Shown: positions 26,268-34,864 of the stretch, one piece after another
Layout of the letters: each line of letters begins with the position of its first letter
Numbering within the stretch: position 1 is the first letter of the stretch
Position numbers and translations under genes: made by a program
Assembly: GCF_013874595.1 (NCBI RefSeq)
Contig: NZ_CP059431.1
Coordinates: 1,116,001-1,180,000, forward strand
Length of the DNA: 64,000 nt
Source: Flavobacterium sp. xlx-214
Lineage (GTDB): Bacteria; Bacteroidota; Bacteroidia; Flavobacteriales; Flavobacteriaceae
Direction: 5' to 3'
Notes under the pieces: model-generated
Database searches by the model: none
Told to the model about the DNA's origin: nothing
Seen by the model: the letters and a program-made list of their open reading frames with translations, nothing else

Positions 26268-27088
26268 TTAAAAAGTAGTTCAAGGGAATTGTAAAGAGGA
26301 TCGATTTCTTTTGAAGGTTCATCAATTTGCTGCATTAAGTTGGCAAAAACATCGTTTTCATAGTAATAAATCTCCCACTCATTGTTATTGTACTCTAAAG
26401 CTGTTAGGTTTTCAATCCAATCGCCCGAGTTTAAATACAAACAAGAACCTTTATTGGTAGCTACTACTCGTTTTTGAGGTTGATGAATGTGTCCGCAAAT
26501 AACATAGTCAAAATGATTTTCAATGGCTAGTTCAGAAGCAGTTTGTTCAAAATCGCCAATGAATTTTACAGCTTTTTTTATGTTGTTTTTAATTTTTTTA
26601 GAGAACGAATATTTTTCTTTACCCAATTTTCCAAGTACCCAGTTTGATAAATTGTTTAAGCGGATAAGATAATCATAACCAATACCGCCTAATTTGGCAA
26701 TCCATTTACTGTGTTGAACCGATGAATCAAAAACATCGCCATGAAAAACCCATGTTTTTTTACCATCTAATTCAAAAATGTATTTATCGGCTAATTGTAT
26801 CTTTCCAAAAGTCATAGGTGAGAATTTTCGTAGAAATTCATCATGATTTCCCGTTAAATAAATAACCTGACAGTTTGATAATGATAGGTTTAAAATATAT
26901 TTAATAACTTCTAAATGACTTTCTGGGAAGTAACTTTTCTTAAATTGCCAAATGTCAATAAAATCGCCATTTAAAATCAATACTTTTGGATCAATCGATT
27001 TTAAATAATTTAAAAGTTCTTTGGCTTTACAACCGTAAGTTCCTAAATGGGTGTCTGAAATTACAGCAACTTCTACACGTCTTTTCAT
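26264..27088 (-). CDS. LpxH-like metallophosphoesterase
   Basis: The 274-residue calcineurin-like phosphoesterase has SDTHLG (residues 10-15), GDFIDIWQF, GNHDEFLRKF, FHGDVFD and CGHIHQP. It resembles the UDP-2,3-diacylglucosamine diphosphatase superfamily, but DIWQFKKSYFPE and the longer helical insertion (SKKIKNNIKKAVKFIGDFEQ) set it apart from the canonical LpxH at 4926-5759. It is thus probably a paralogue acting on another phosphorylated lipid or sugar. It is the first gene of a coupled pair with the glycosyltransferase. Confidence 0.85.
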   Translation of the reverse strand: MKRRVEVAVISDTHLGTYGCKAKELLNYLKSIDPKVLILNGDFIDIWQFKKSYFPESHLEVIKYILNLSLSNCQVIYLTGNHDEFLRKFSPMTFGKIQLADKYIFELDGKKTWVFHGDVFDSSVQHSKWIAKLGGIGYDYLIRLNNLSNWVLGKLGKEKYSFSKKIKNNIKKAVKFIGDFEQTASELAIENHFDYVICGHIHQPQKRVVATNKGSCLYLNSGDWIENLTALEYNNNEWEIYYYENDVFANLMQQIDEPSKEIDPLYNSLELLFK

Positions 27089-27173
27089 ACAAACTAAATT
27101 TATTGAAAAGTAGTTTGCTAGTGTAAAATTACAGTTTGTAAATAGTTATGTTTTTAAGAAGAAATAAACATTT

Positions 27174-27207
27174 TTGCATTAATAATAGGGTAAAATAGCT
27201 ACTTTTG
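27174..27207 (+). promoter_or_regulatory. putative promoter of the secreted unknown gene
   Basis: The -7 box TACTTTTG (27200-27207) matches TAnnTTTG. A TTG at 27174-27176 lies 23 bases upstream, an acceptable -33 spacing. The ATG is at 27225. Confidence 0.55.
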
Positions 27208-27224
27208 ATGTAAATAAACGATAG

Positions 27225-27992
27225 ATGAAAAGTTTTTTTACACTGATAATATGCTTGTTTGGTTTGTTGCTAAACGCTCAAAATAGATTTACGCAAATTA
27301 TTGATGCTTCTGAATATAGTGCTACTACAAATGATTTAGAAAGATGGAATACGCTTGATTTTTCATCTTTAATTAAAGGAATGCCAGATACGCATCCGTT
27401 AGGTGTTATTGGTGATGGTTATAGACGTATTCAAATTAAAATTGTTGAGGTTACAAAAAATACTACACGTAAGAATGAATACCATATTAAAGGAAAATCG
27501 AAAGTAGGCAACAATATAGAAGTTTTTGAAGGTGTGCTTACCTTGCAAAATATCCGACAAATTAAACCACGTACATTAGAAGAGCATGCGGTTTCATTAC
27601 CAAGCATTTATGAAGGCGTTGTAACGGGTGTTTACGAGTTTAAAGAACCAACCAATACAGAACATTCGGGTATTTTTAAAGGAACCTACCAAGGAATGTT
27701 TCAAATTACAGAAGAAAAGGAATTGTTTTACAACGATTTAGATTTGTATCGCGATAGTTATTTAAACAATGTATTTGAAGGTACGTGGACAGATTATAAA
27801 ACAAACGATGTGAAGCTTTGTAAATGGGCCGATTTTAGAGTACCTAATGTTGCTGCCGATTTTGATTTAGGCGCAGGCGAATTTAGTCCTAATGAAAAGT
27901 ACAATAATAAAGGTTGGAAAACCTACAACGATGCTTACTTACATAACAACTCAAAAGCGATAGCAACCGAAGAGGAAATTTGGTGGGAATAG
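27225..27992 (+). CDS. secreted protein of unknown function
   Basis: The 255-residue protein has a signal peptide (MKSFFTLIICLFGLLLNAQ). The mature part contains Gly- and Tyr-rich beta strands (EGVVTGVYEFKE, SGIFKGTYQGMFQIT, NNVFEGTWTDYKT) and ends in EEEIWWE. No domain is recognised. The repeated G-x-(F/Y)-x-G-T-(Y/W) strands suggest a small barrel-like fold, but this is inference. The gene sits alone upstream of porZ, 111 bases away. Confidence 0.6.
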   Translation: MKSFFTLIICLFGLLLNAQNRFTQIIDASEYSATTNDLERWNTLDFSSLIKGMPDTHPLGVIGDGYRRIQIKIVEVTKNTTRKNEYHIKGKSKVGNNIEVFEGVLTLQNIRQIKPRTLEEHAVSLPSIYEGVVTGVYEFKEPTNTEHSGIFKGTYQGMFQITEEKELFYNDLDLYRDSYLNNVFEGTWTDYKTNDVKLCKWADFRVPNVAADFDLGAGEFSPNEKYNNKGWKTYNDAYLHNNSKAIATEEEIWWE

Positions 27993-28103
27993 TTAAACCG
28001 TTTTGAAATAATCATTTGTTTTTTTCTTTCTAAAGGTGTTTTATATAACTTAAATTATACTATTTTTATACATTCAACGTTTTTAAGGTTCAATAAGCAC
28101 AAT

Positions 28104-30416
28104 ATGAAATTCCTTTATACTTTTTTCTTTTTAATGGTATCATTCGTTTCTTTTTCGCAAGGTAATCCTTTGTGGAAAGGATATTATTCTTACCAAGAAA
28201 CAAAAGCCATTGAAAAAGATGATCAAAATATATACATTGCTACCAGTAACAGTGTTTTTGCTTACAATCAGTATTCTAAAGAAACCGAAATTTACAATAC
28301 TATTTCAGGTTTAAAAATTGAAGATATTCATGCTTTGGCATATGCTAAAGATTATAAAAAATTAATTATTGGTAGTACTAACGGAAAAGTTGCCATTATT
28401 GATTTAGCTACTGATAAAATATATCATTTAAATGATATTTACAATAAAACAGCAATTCCTGACAATCAAAAAAAGATTAATAAAATTACTATTCATGCAG
28501 GGTACGCATACTTAGCAACGGGTTACGGAGTAACAGCTGTTCGTTTAAATGATAATCATTTTGGCGATACTTTTTATATTGGTGTTGCTGGTGAAATGGT
28601 TAATGTAAGTAATGTAGCTGTTTTAAACAATCAGTTGTATGCCGCAGTTACTAATGAAGGTATCAAAAAGGCATCAATCAATAGTAATTTAATTGATTAC
28701 AACAGTTGGCAAGTTGTTGATTTTAGTAATTGGATTGATTTGGTGTTGTTTAACAATCAATTAGTTGGTGTTAAGGAAGATTTGTCTTTAAATACAATTT
28801 CTGCATCAAACCAAATTACAAAAATTGATGTAGTTTGGGATGGATTTTTGAAATTAGCAGTATCAAGTGATATCCTTATTGAAATTACACATGAAGCCGC
28901 ACGCTTAAGATCTTCTGACTTAGGTGTATACAATGAGTTTGTTTTTTCTTTAGCTGATAAAGGTGGTGTTAATGATGCTACTTTTGCTAATGGAAATTAC
29001 TTTATGGCAACTAAAACACAAGGGGCATTAAAGGTTCCTTATGAAAATAAAGAGAATATTGAAAATGTTTCACCTAAAGGACCTATAAGTAATGATGTGT
29101 CATCTGTTACATTAAATAATAGCGATTTATGGATGACTTTTGGTGGATATGGCATAAACATGGATCCATATAAACCAAACGGTTTAACTAAATATGGTAT
29201 AAGTGTGATGAAGAATCTGCAAACATGGCAAGAAATTTCATCAAACAGTTTAAATCAATTAAAATCAACAGTTAATGTAAGTTTTAATCCTCAAAAGCCA
29301 AATATAGCTTATATAAGTACTTTTCATGACGGATTTGCTTTGTATGATGAGACAAACAAGCAGGTTAGTATCTTAAACCAAACAAATTCACCCCTACAAC
29401 AAGTAAGAGTATTTTCATCACAAAATGAGTATGTTGAAGTGGAAGGCGATGTGCGTGTATATGGTGTTTCGTATGACAGAAATGGAAATGGCTGGTTTAC
29501 AAATGAATTAGCTATGCCTTTTTTAGGGTCAATAGATAAAAATAATCAGATTCAGTTTTATAATGTAAGTGTTTTTTCAGGTAATTCTGAATTGTTCCAT
29601 GATGCTTTTTTTGCTCCAATTATTGATAAAAATAGTACAAAATGGATTGTAAGTAAATTAAATGGATTGATAGCTTTTAATGAAACAAAGAATAACAAAT
29701 CGATGCTTATCGATTCAAAAAATAACCTGCCTTCAAATATTGTTAAATCTATTGCTTTGGATTACGACAATAAGTTGTGGATTGGTACTTCAAAAGGAAT
29801 TAGAGTAATTAATAACGTAGATCAGTTTTTAACTGCTTCTCAGTTATCACCTGCAAACATTGTAATTGAAGATGAGGGTAAGGCGCAAGAATTGTTTTTT
29901 GAGCAAGATGTTTTGGCGATAACAGTTGACGGCTCTAATAACAAATGGGTTTCTATTGCCGATTCTGGTGTTTTCTTAATCTCAGGGTCTAATTATGAAA
30001 CCATTTACAAGTTCACCAAAGAAAATTCACCATTACCAAGTAATAACATTGATGCTATAACAATTGAAGGTTCAACAGGTGAGGTGTTTTTTGTTTCTAG
30101 AAGCGGAGTTGTATCTTTTAAGAATTTTGCTACAACACCTACCGCAAATTTAGATCATATTAAAGTATATCCAAATCCAGTAAAACCAGGTTACACAGGC
30201 GATGTTAAAATTGCTGGATTAACATCAAACGCTAATGTGAAAATAACCGATGTAGCGGGTAATTTAGTTTATGAAACAAAATCATTAGGCGGAACTGTTA
30301 CATGGAATACTTTAAGTTTTTCGGGTTCAAAAGTACCTTCTGGAGTTTACATGATTTTTGTTAGCTCTGAAGATGGAACTTTAGACGGAGTCAAAAAAGT
30401 AATGATTATTCGTTAA
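28104..30416 (+). CDS. porZ: type IX secretion system protein PorZ
   Basis: The 770-residue protein has a signal peptide (MKFLYTFFFLMVSFVSFSQ) and two beta-propeller regions with two-component-regulator-type repeats (IYIATSNSVFAYNQYS, LWIGTSKGIRVINNV, KWVSIADSGVFLI). A C-terminal T9SS sorting domain runs from about residue 690 (VYPNPVKPGYTGDVKIAGL ... PSGVYMIFVSS). This order is that of PorZ, the part of the T9SS attachment complex that in Porphyromonas gingivalis delivers anionic LPS to the sortase PorU. The gene overlaps recO by one base (TAATG), an arrangement seen elsewhere in the family. It fits the T9SS substrates found in this window. Confidence 0.9.
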   Translation: MKFLYTFFFLMVSFVSFSQGNPLWKGYYSYQETKAIEKDDQNIYIATSNSVFAYNQYSKETEIYNTISGLKIEDIHALAYAKDYKKLIIGSTNGKVAIIDLATDKIYHLNDIYNKTAIPDNQKKINKITIHAGYAYLATGYGVTAVRLNDNHFGDTFYIGVAGEMVNVSNVAVLNNQLYAAVTNEGIKKASINSNLIDYNSWQVVDFSNWIDLVLFNNQLVGVKEDLSLNTISASNQITKIDVVWDGFLKLAVSSDILIEITHEAARLRSSDLGVYNEFVFSLADKGGVNDATFANGNYFMATKTQGALKVPYENKENIENVSPKGPISNDVSSVTLNNSDLWMTFGGYGINMDPYKPNGLTKYGISVMKNLQTWQEISSNSLNQLKSTVNVSFNPQKPNIAYISTFHDGFALYDETNKQVSILNQTNSPLQQVRVFSSQNEYVEVEGDVRVYGVSYDRNGNGWFTNELAMPFLGSIDKNNQIQFYNVSVFSGNSELFHDAFFAPIIDKNSTKWIVSKLNGLIAFNETKNNKSMLIDSKNNLPSNIVKSIALDYDNKLWIGTSKGIRVINNVDQFLTASQLSPANIVIEDEGKAQELFFEQDVLAITVDGSNNKWVSIADSGVFLISGSNYETIYKFTKENSPLPSNNIDAITIEGSTGEVFFVSRSGVVSFKNFATTPTANLDHIKVYPNPVKPGYTGDVKIAGLTSNANVKITDVAGNLVYETKSLGGTVTWNTLSFSGSKVPSGVYMIFVSSEDGTLDGVKKVMIIR

Positions 30417-31129
30417 TGCAAGTTAAAACAGAAATAATTGTTTTAAGCGCATTGCGGTATCAAGAAAAAAGTTTGGTTGTTAAGAGTTTTACAAAGGATT
30501 TTGGACTCAAAACGTATTTTATTCGCAATGCTTTTGGAACAAAAAACAAAGCTTTAAACAGCGCTTATTTTCAGCCTTTAAATTTATTGTTTGTTGATGC
30601 AACTCATAAAAACAAAGAATCTTTAGAATATATTAATGAGCTTAAATTGGCTTATGCTTATCAAACTTTTGCAACTGATTTTTATAAAAATTGTGTAGCT
30701 GTTTTTTTGGCCGAAGTATTAGCCAATAGCTTAAAGGATGAGCAAGTAAATAAAGCCTTGTTTCTGTATTTAAAAACGGCTTTGATATGGTTTGATGAAC
30801 ATGATTTTACACCAAACTTTCATTTGTGGTTTTTATGGAATCTAACTAAATATTTAGGTTTTTTTCCTAATAAGGAAAATATAAAAGGAGTTTATTTTAA
30901 CCCTGTAGATGGAACTTTTGGTTCTGAGTTTACACCTTTATGTTTTAATGAAGACGAAACTTCTTTATTTAAAAAGTTGTTTGATGTTTCGTTAAACGAT
31001 AATAGAATAATAACAAACAACGCTGAACGCAGAGGGTTGCTTAAATTGATATTACGCTATTATGAAATTCACATTGCGCAATTCAAACAAATAAAATCAA
31101 TAGAAATTTTACCCGAATTATTTCAATAA
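30416..31129 (+). CDS. recO: DNA repair protein RecO
   Basis: The 237-residue protein has an N-terminal OB fold (VKTEIIVLSALRYQEKSLVV, FTKDFGLKTYFIRNAFG) and an all-helical C-terminal half with NFHLWFLWNLTKYLGFFP. RecO works with RecR and RecF to load RecA on SSB-coated DNA. The four-Cys zinc site of many RecO proteins is absent, as is usual in flavobacterial members. The ATG shares a base with the porZ stop codon, so translation is probably coupled. Confidence 0.9.
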   Translation: MQVKTEIIVLSALRYQEKSLVVKSFTKDFGLKTYFIRNAFGTKNKALNSAYFQPLNLLFVDATHKNKESLEYINELKLAYAYQTFATDFYKNCVAVFLAEVLANSLKDEQVNKALFLYLKTALIWFDEHDFTPNFHLWFLWNLTKYLGFFPNKENIKGVYFNPVDGTFGSEFTPLCFNEDETSLFKKLFDVSLNDNRIITNNAERRGLLKLILRYYEIHIAQFKQIKSIEILPELFQ

Positions 31130-31157
31130 AAAAAGCGTTCAACAGAACGCTTTTTTA
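31128..31157. terminator. bidirectional intrinsic terminator
   Basis: GCGTTC (31135-31140) pairs with GAACGC (31145-31150) around AACA, extended by A- and T-runs. It lies between recO and the convergent outer-membrane protein gene. Confidence 0.8.
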
Positions 31158-31164
31158 TTTTTTA

Positions 31165-31725
31165 TTAGAAACGGTATCCAATATTAATACCTGCATTTAA
31201 TTCAATTCCTGCAAATTCATCAATAACTTCATCGCTAAAATTACGTCCAATGTTTATAAATGGAGAAACTGTAAAAGCATCATTTTTAACTAATTTGTAA
31301 CCAGCACCAACACCTAAAATAAAAGCATTCATATCGGTTGTTTTGTTTTGATAAACTCCTTTTGCTACTTCTTCAGCATGTTCGTAATCACCAAAACGAT
31401 ACTTTAAGAAAGGTTGTGCGTAAAAGCCAGAAGCGTGCTCACCTTCTTTTCCACCAAAATAAAAACTATAGTTTACAGCAATAGCATTGGTGTTAAACTG
31501 TTTGAATTTATCGGCTTTTTTGTTTTGCCCGAAATAAGAAAAACGATCGTTAATCATTAAATCAACACCAATTGATTGATCTTGATCAATAAAATGTTCG
31601 TAACCAATTTCAATAGATTGATTTACAATAGTATTAAAAATGTTTAATTCTACTTCGTTTAACGCTTGTGCTTGTACATTTGCAGTACCAATTAAAGCGC
31701 AAATAACTAATGCTAATCTTTTCAT
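31165..31725 (-). CDS. small outer-membrane beta-barrel protein
   Basis: The product has 186 residues from the ATG at 31725 (MKRLALVICALIGTANVQAQ, a signal peptide). The longer ORF overlaps the preceding phosphatase gene and would bury the signal peptide; MIMKRL at 31731 is an alternative start. Alternating beta strands (SIEIGYEHFIDQDQSIGVDL, FLKYRFGDYEH, FILGVGAGYKL, FINIGRNF) and a terminal aromatic (LNAGINIGYRF) fit an eight-stranded barrel similar to OmpW/porin-family proteins. Its function is unknown. A TAnnTTTG box is present just upstream. Confidence 0.75.
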   Translation of the reverse strand: MKRLALVICALIGTANVQAQALNEVELNIFNTIVNQSIEIGYEHFIDQDQSIGVDLMINDRFSYFGQNKKADKFKQFNTNAIAVNYSFYFGGKEGEHASGFYAQPFLKYRFGDYEHAEEVAKGVYQNKTTDMNAFILGVGAGYKLVKNDAFTVSPFINIGRNFSDEVIDEFAGIELNAGINIGYRF

Positions 31726-31742
31726 AATCATGATATTTTTGG

Positions 31743-31750
31743 CAAATATA
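31743..31750 (-). promoter_or_regulatory. putative -7 box of the small barrel protein gene
   Basis: The minus strand reads TATATTTG, matching TAnnTTTG, 17 bases before the ATG at 31725 and just after the stop of the upstream phosphatase gene. No -33 TTG is obvious. Confidence 0.4.
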
Positions 31751-31762
31751 AAGTTTTTATGT

Positions 31763-32491
31763 TTAATTTCTACCTTTTTCGTTAGGATATAGACTAGGTA
31801 AAACATCACTTTGCCAATATTCTTTTGTATTTACGTTTAAAATGGACAATTTACCTGTAAAAGCAGCTCCGGTATCTATGTTCCAAACGTTAGCAAAATT
31901 CATTGGTGCCGATGCTCCAAAACGGATAACAGGCGTGTGCCCCACAAAAATTTCTTTATATAGTTTTAATCGTCCTGGATAGCGTACATCATTGGTGCTT
32001 AAGTTACCTTCTACAGCCATGGCGGTTTCCCATAAAGTTCTATCCCACCAAAGCATGCCTCTAAAGTACTCAAATGTTACGCCTTTTAAATGAGTAAAAC
32101 CAGCATGTACAAACAAGCGGTTTTCATCATCAATATAAAACTCGTTTAAATTTTCTAAAAAAGTTATGTGTTTTTCTATGGTTTTTAATGGTATGTTTTG
32201 ATAAGCTTGTACACTAACTTCGCCGCCATGAAAGCGCCAAAGTTCATTATCGTCTTCTTTACGCAACCATTTTAATAGCATTTCTTCATGATTACCTTGC
32301 ATAAAAATACACTTCTGTTTTGTTGCAAGATCTATTAAAAAATCAATTACTTTAGGTGTTTCGCTCCATCCATCAGCATAATCGCCTAAGAAAATTAGGG
32401 TGTCGTTTGGGGTTACGTTGGCTCTCTCTAAAACTTGTAGCAGGGCTTTTAAACCACCATGAATATCGCCAATAACATAGGTATTAGTCAT
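31763..32491 (-). CDS. PPP-family metallophosphoesterase (PrpA/ApaH-like)
   Basis: The 242-residue protein carries the PPP signature GDIHGGLKAL (residues 8-17), GDYADGWSETP and GNHEEMLLKW, followed later by VHAGF and GHTPV. These are the metal ligands and phosphate-binding residues of bacterial PrpA/ApaH-like enzymes. GDYADGW replaces the usual GDYVDRG, so the canonical Arg is lost. Members are Ser/Thr phosphatases or diadenosine tetraphosphatases; the substrate here is open. Its start overlaps the upstream AlbA_2 gene by eight bases. Confidence 0.85.
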   Translation of the reverse strand: MTNTYVIGDIHGGLKALLQVLERANVTPNDTLIFLGDYADGWSETPKVIDFLIDLATKQKCIFMQGNHEEMLLKWLRKEDDNELWRFHGGEVSVQAYQNIPLKTIEKHITFLENLNEFYIDDENRLFVHAGFTHLKGVTFEYFRGMLWWDRTLWETAMAVEGNLSTNDVRYPGRLKLYKEIFVGHTPVIRFGASAPMNFANVWNIDTGAAFTGKLSILNVNTKEYWQSDVLPSLYPNEKGRN

Positions 32492-33629
32492 TTTGAGTTT
32501 CGTATTTCAATTTTCGAAGTATACGCATTACTTCTTTAAATGAGGTGTATAAAAAGGTAAATTTAGCATTTTTAAACACTTCTTTATGATTAATTAATAA
32601 ATCTTTGGCATGTTGAAAACCGTGAAGGTAGCACAACATTAAAGAATAGCAAAGGTTTTGTAAATCGTTTTGTTCCGTTTCGGTTAATTTTCTATTGTTA
32701 CTTAATTTATCTAATAATGAAACGTAATAATTGTATAAATGATGCAAATGTTTTTTATCAATATAAGGGGTTTTAAAAACAATTTCTGATGTAATTTGAT
32801 ATGTCATTTCATCATTAAAAATAATTTTCTGAATACTAAACGGAATGTATCTGTTGTTTTTACGAAAGCCAATTTTTACATATTCGGTAATCACAAACTC
32901 ATTTTCGTTGTAAGTAATGCTCACTTCATCTAAAGCCGAATAAAAAAGCTTTACTTGTTCGTTAATTAGCTCAATATCAACTCTTGATAAATAGGTTTCG
33001 CCTTTTTTGATTTTCTCAATTCCCGCCCAACACAACGTAAAGTATTCTTTAAAAACCTGATATTTAGGTTTCATATCGGGGTGCGTTTTGGTGATAAATT
33101 GCAAAACACTATCTATGGTATTCTTTAAATTGGTAACCGATGCTTTTTGAATGCTGTCAACAATAGCTTCGTTATTAACTTGCGGAGTAAGATATTGCGG
33201 GTGTGAAATACTGCCAATTCTTGAGAATGAGAAGCCTTCTTCAATGGTATAAATGCGTTTTTTAAAGTAACTTTTGCCTTTTTTAGGAAAAATAGTAACC
33301 AACCCAACCACCATTCCGTTTTTTAAATGCGGAAAAACTACATTGTCGTACTGAATTTGGGGTGGATTTTCTAAATAGGCATTAATAAGGTTTTGAATAT
33401 GACTGTCATCGTAGAAATCAACGCCCATGATGGTGTTTCGTTCATCTTCAATTCCCACCAAAATAAACGATTGATTAGTAGGATTTGAATTAGAAAGCGA
33501 ACAAACATGCTTTAAAAATTTGGCTTTACCCTCTAAAGTATGTAAGTTTAGCTGCTGTTTCTTATCAAAGAAACTATTCTCGGTATGATGCGCTATTAAA
33601 TTTTTAATAAGTAGGCGTTTGTTTATCAC
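32484..33629 (-). CDS. Schlafen AlbA_2-type ATP-binding/DNA-binding protein
   Basis: The product is 381 residues from the GTG at 33629. The longest frame starts at a TTG (33695), and its extra 22 residues look non-coding; homologues of about 380 residues begin near NKRLLIKNLIAHHTENSFFD. The N-terminal half carries the AlbA_2 signature (ENSFFDKKQQLNLHT, SNSNPTNQSFILVGIEDERN, GVDFYDDSHIQNL). The C-terminal half is helical and unrecognised. AlbA_2 proteins occur as putative regulators and in some defence or stress contexts. The following PPP phosphatase overlaps by eight bases, so the two are translationally coupled. Confidence 0.75.
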   Translation of the reverse strand: MINKRLLIKNLIAHHTENSFFDKKQQLNLHTLEGKAKFLKHVCSLSNSNPTNQSFILVGIEDERNTIMGVDFYDDSHIQNLINAYLENPPQIQYDNVVFPHLKNGMVVGLVTIFPKKGKSYFKKRIYTIEEGFSFSRIGSISHPQYLTPQVNNEAIVDSIQKASVTNLKNTIDSVLQFITKTHPDMKPKYQVFKEYFTLCWAGIEKIKKGETYLSRVDIELINEQVKLFYSALDEVSITYNENEFVITEYVKIGFRKNNRYIPFSIQKIIFNDEMTYQITSEIVFKTPYIDKKHLHHLYNYYVSLLDKLSNNRKLTETEQNDLQNLCYSLMLCYLHGFQHAKDLLINHKEVFKNAKFTFLYTSFKEVMRILRKLKYETQND

Positions 33630-33783
33630 AATTCGTGGTTTTATCTTAAAATTATAAAAAGAAAATGATAATACATACTTAAATCTCTTTTTCAATGGTG
33701 TATTTTAACCATTTGTTAACAAGTTAAGAGAATAAAATTTAATCAATTTGTACAAGAAATAATATAGAACAGAAATATAGATA

Positions 33784-34788
33784 ATGGAAGCATCAACAGC
33801 TACTACAGACATTCGCTCTATCAATGATAAAATTGAGCGTGAAAGTGCATTTATTGATCTGCTAATTGCCGAGATGAACAAAGCAATTGTGGGGCAAAAG
33901 CACATGATTGATCGTTTGTTGATTGGTTTATTAGGGCAAGGACACATTTTATTAGAAGGTGTGCCAGGTTTAGCTAAAACATTAGCAATTAACACACTTT
34001 CGCAAGCAGTTCACGGATCGTTTAGTCGTATACAGTTTACACCCGATTTATTACCTGCCGATGTAGTGGGTACTATGATTTACAATGTAAAGGAAAACGA
34101 TTTTCGTATTAAAAAAGGACCTGTATTTGCTAACTTTATTTTAGCCGATGAGATTAACCGTGCGCCTGCAAAAGTGCAATCGGCTTTGTTAGAGGCTATG
34201 CAAGAAAAGCAAGTTACTATTGGCGATACTACGCATAAATTACAAAAACCATTTTTGGTAATGGCAACACAAAACCCAGTTGAGCAAGAAGGAACATATC
34301 CGTTACCAGAAGCACAAATGGACCGTTTTATGCTAAAAACCGTTATTGATTATCCTAAGTTAGAGGAAGAGCGCTTGGTTATTCGTCAAAACCTTGCAGG
34401 TACAACGCCTACCATTAATCCGGTGGTTTCTATGGAGCAAATTTTACGTGCGCAACAAACCGTAAAAGAGGTGTACATGGATGAAAAAATAGAGAAATAT
34501 ATCTTAGATATCATTTTTGCAACGCGTTATCCAGAGCAATTTAAATTAGAAAGCTTAAAGCCTTATATTAGCTACGGTGCATCGCCTCGTGGATCTATCA
34601 ACTTAGCAAACGCAGCAAAATGTTACGCTTTTATTCGCCGTCGTGGGTATGTAATTCCAGAAGATGTGCGTGCGGTTGTGTTAGATGTACTGCGCCACCG
34701 TATTGGTATTACGTATGAAGCAGAGGCTGATAATATTACAAGCGTAGACATCATCAATAAAATTGTAAACGAAATTGAAGTGCCTTAA
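33784..34788 (+). CDS. MoxR-type AAA+ ATPase of the Bat operon
   Basis: The 334-residue MoxR ATPase has Walker A GVPGLAKT (around residues 58-65), Walker B ILADEINRAPAKVQSALLEA, sensor 1 MATQNPVEQEGTYPLPEAQM and an Arg-finger/sensor-2 region SYGASPRGSINLANAAK. MoxR proteins act as chaperone-like ATPases with VWA-domain partners. It opens a run of eight + strand genes. The next gene starts 76 bases later, across a repeat-containing spacer. Confidence 0.92.
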   Translation: MEASTATTDIRSINDKIERESAFIDLLIAEMNKAIVGQKHMIDRLLIGLLGQGHILLEGVPGLAKTLAINTLSQAVHGSFSRIQFTPDLLPADVVGTMIYNVKENDFRIKKGPVFANFILADEINRAPAKVQSALLEAMQEKQVTIGDTTHKLQKPFLVMATQNPVEQEGTYPLPEAQMDRFMLKTVIDYPKLEEERLVIRQNLAGTTPTINPVVSMEQILRAQQTVKEVYMDEKIEKYILDIIFATRYPEQFKLESLKPYISYGASPRGSINLANAAKCYAFIRRRGYVIPEDVRAVVLDVLRHRIGITYEAEADNITSVDIINKIVNEIEVP

Positions 34789-34789
34789 T

Positions 34790-34860
34790 TTTTTGTTTCA
34801 TGTTTAAAGTTTCGCGTTAAAGCAACCTGAAACAAAAATAACCTGAAACCTGAAGCAAAG
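34790..34860. repeat. CCTGAAAC-type intergenic repeat with inverted arms
   Basis: TTTTTGTTTCA (34790-34800) is complementary to TGAAACAAAAA (34828-34838). A nested GTTTAA/TTAA core lies between them. CCTGAAAC occurs twice (34826-34833 and 34842-34849), followed by CCTGAAGC. The spacing resembles the dispersed TTTCAGGTT/AACCTGAAAC repeats that I associate with flavobacterial intergenic regions, but only this copy is in the window. Confidence 0.5.
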
Positions 34861-34864
34861 AAAA

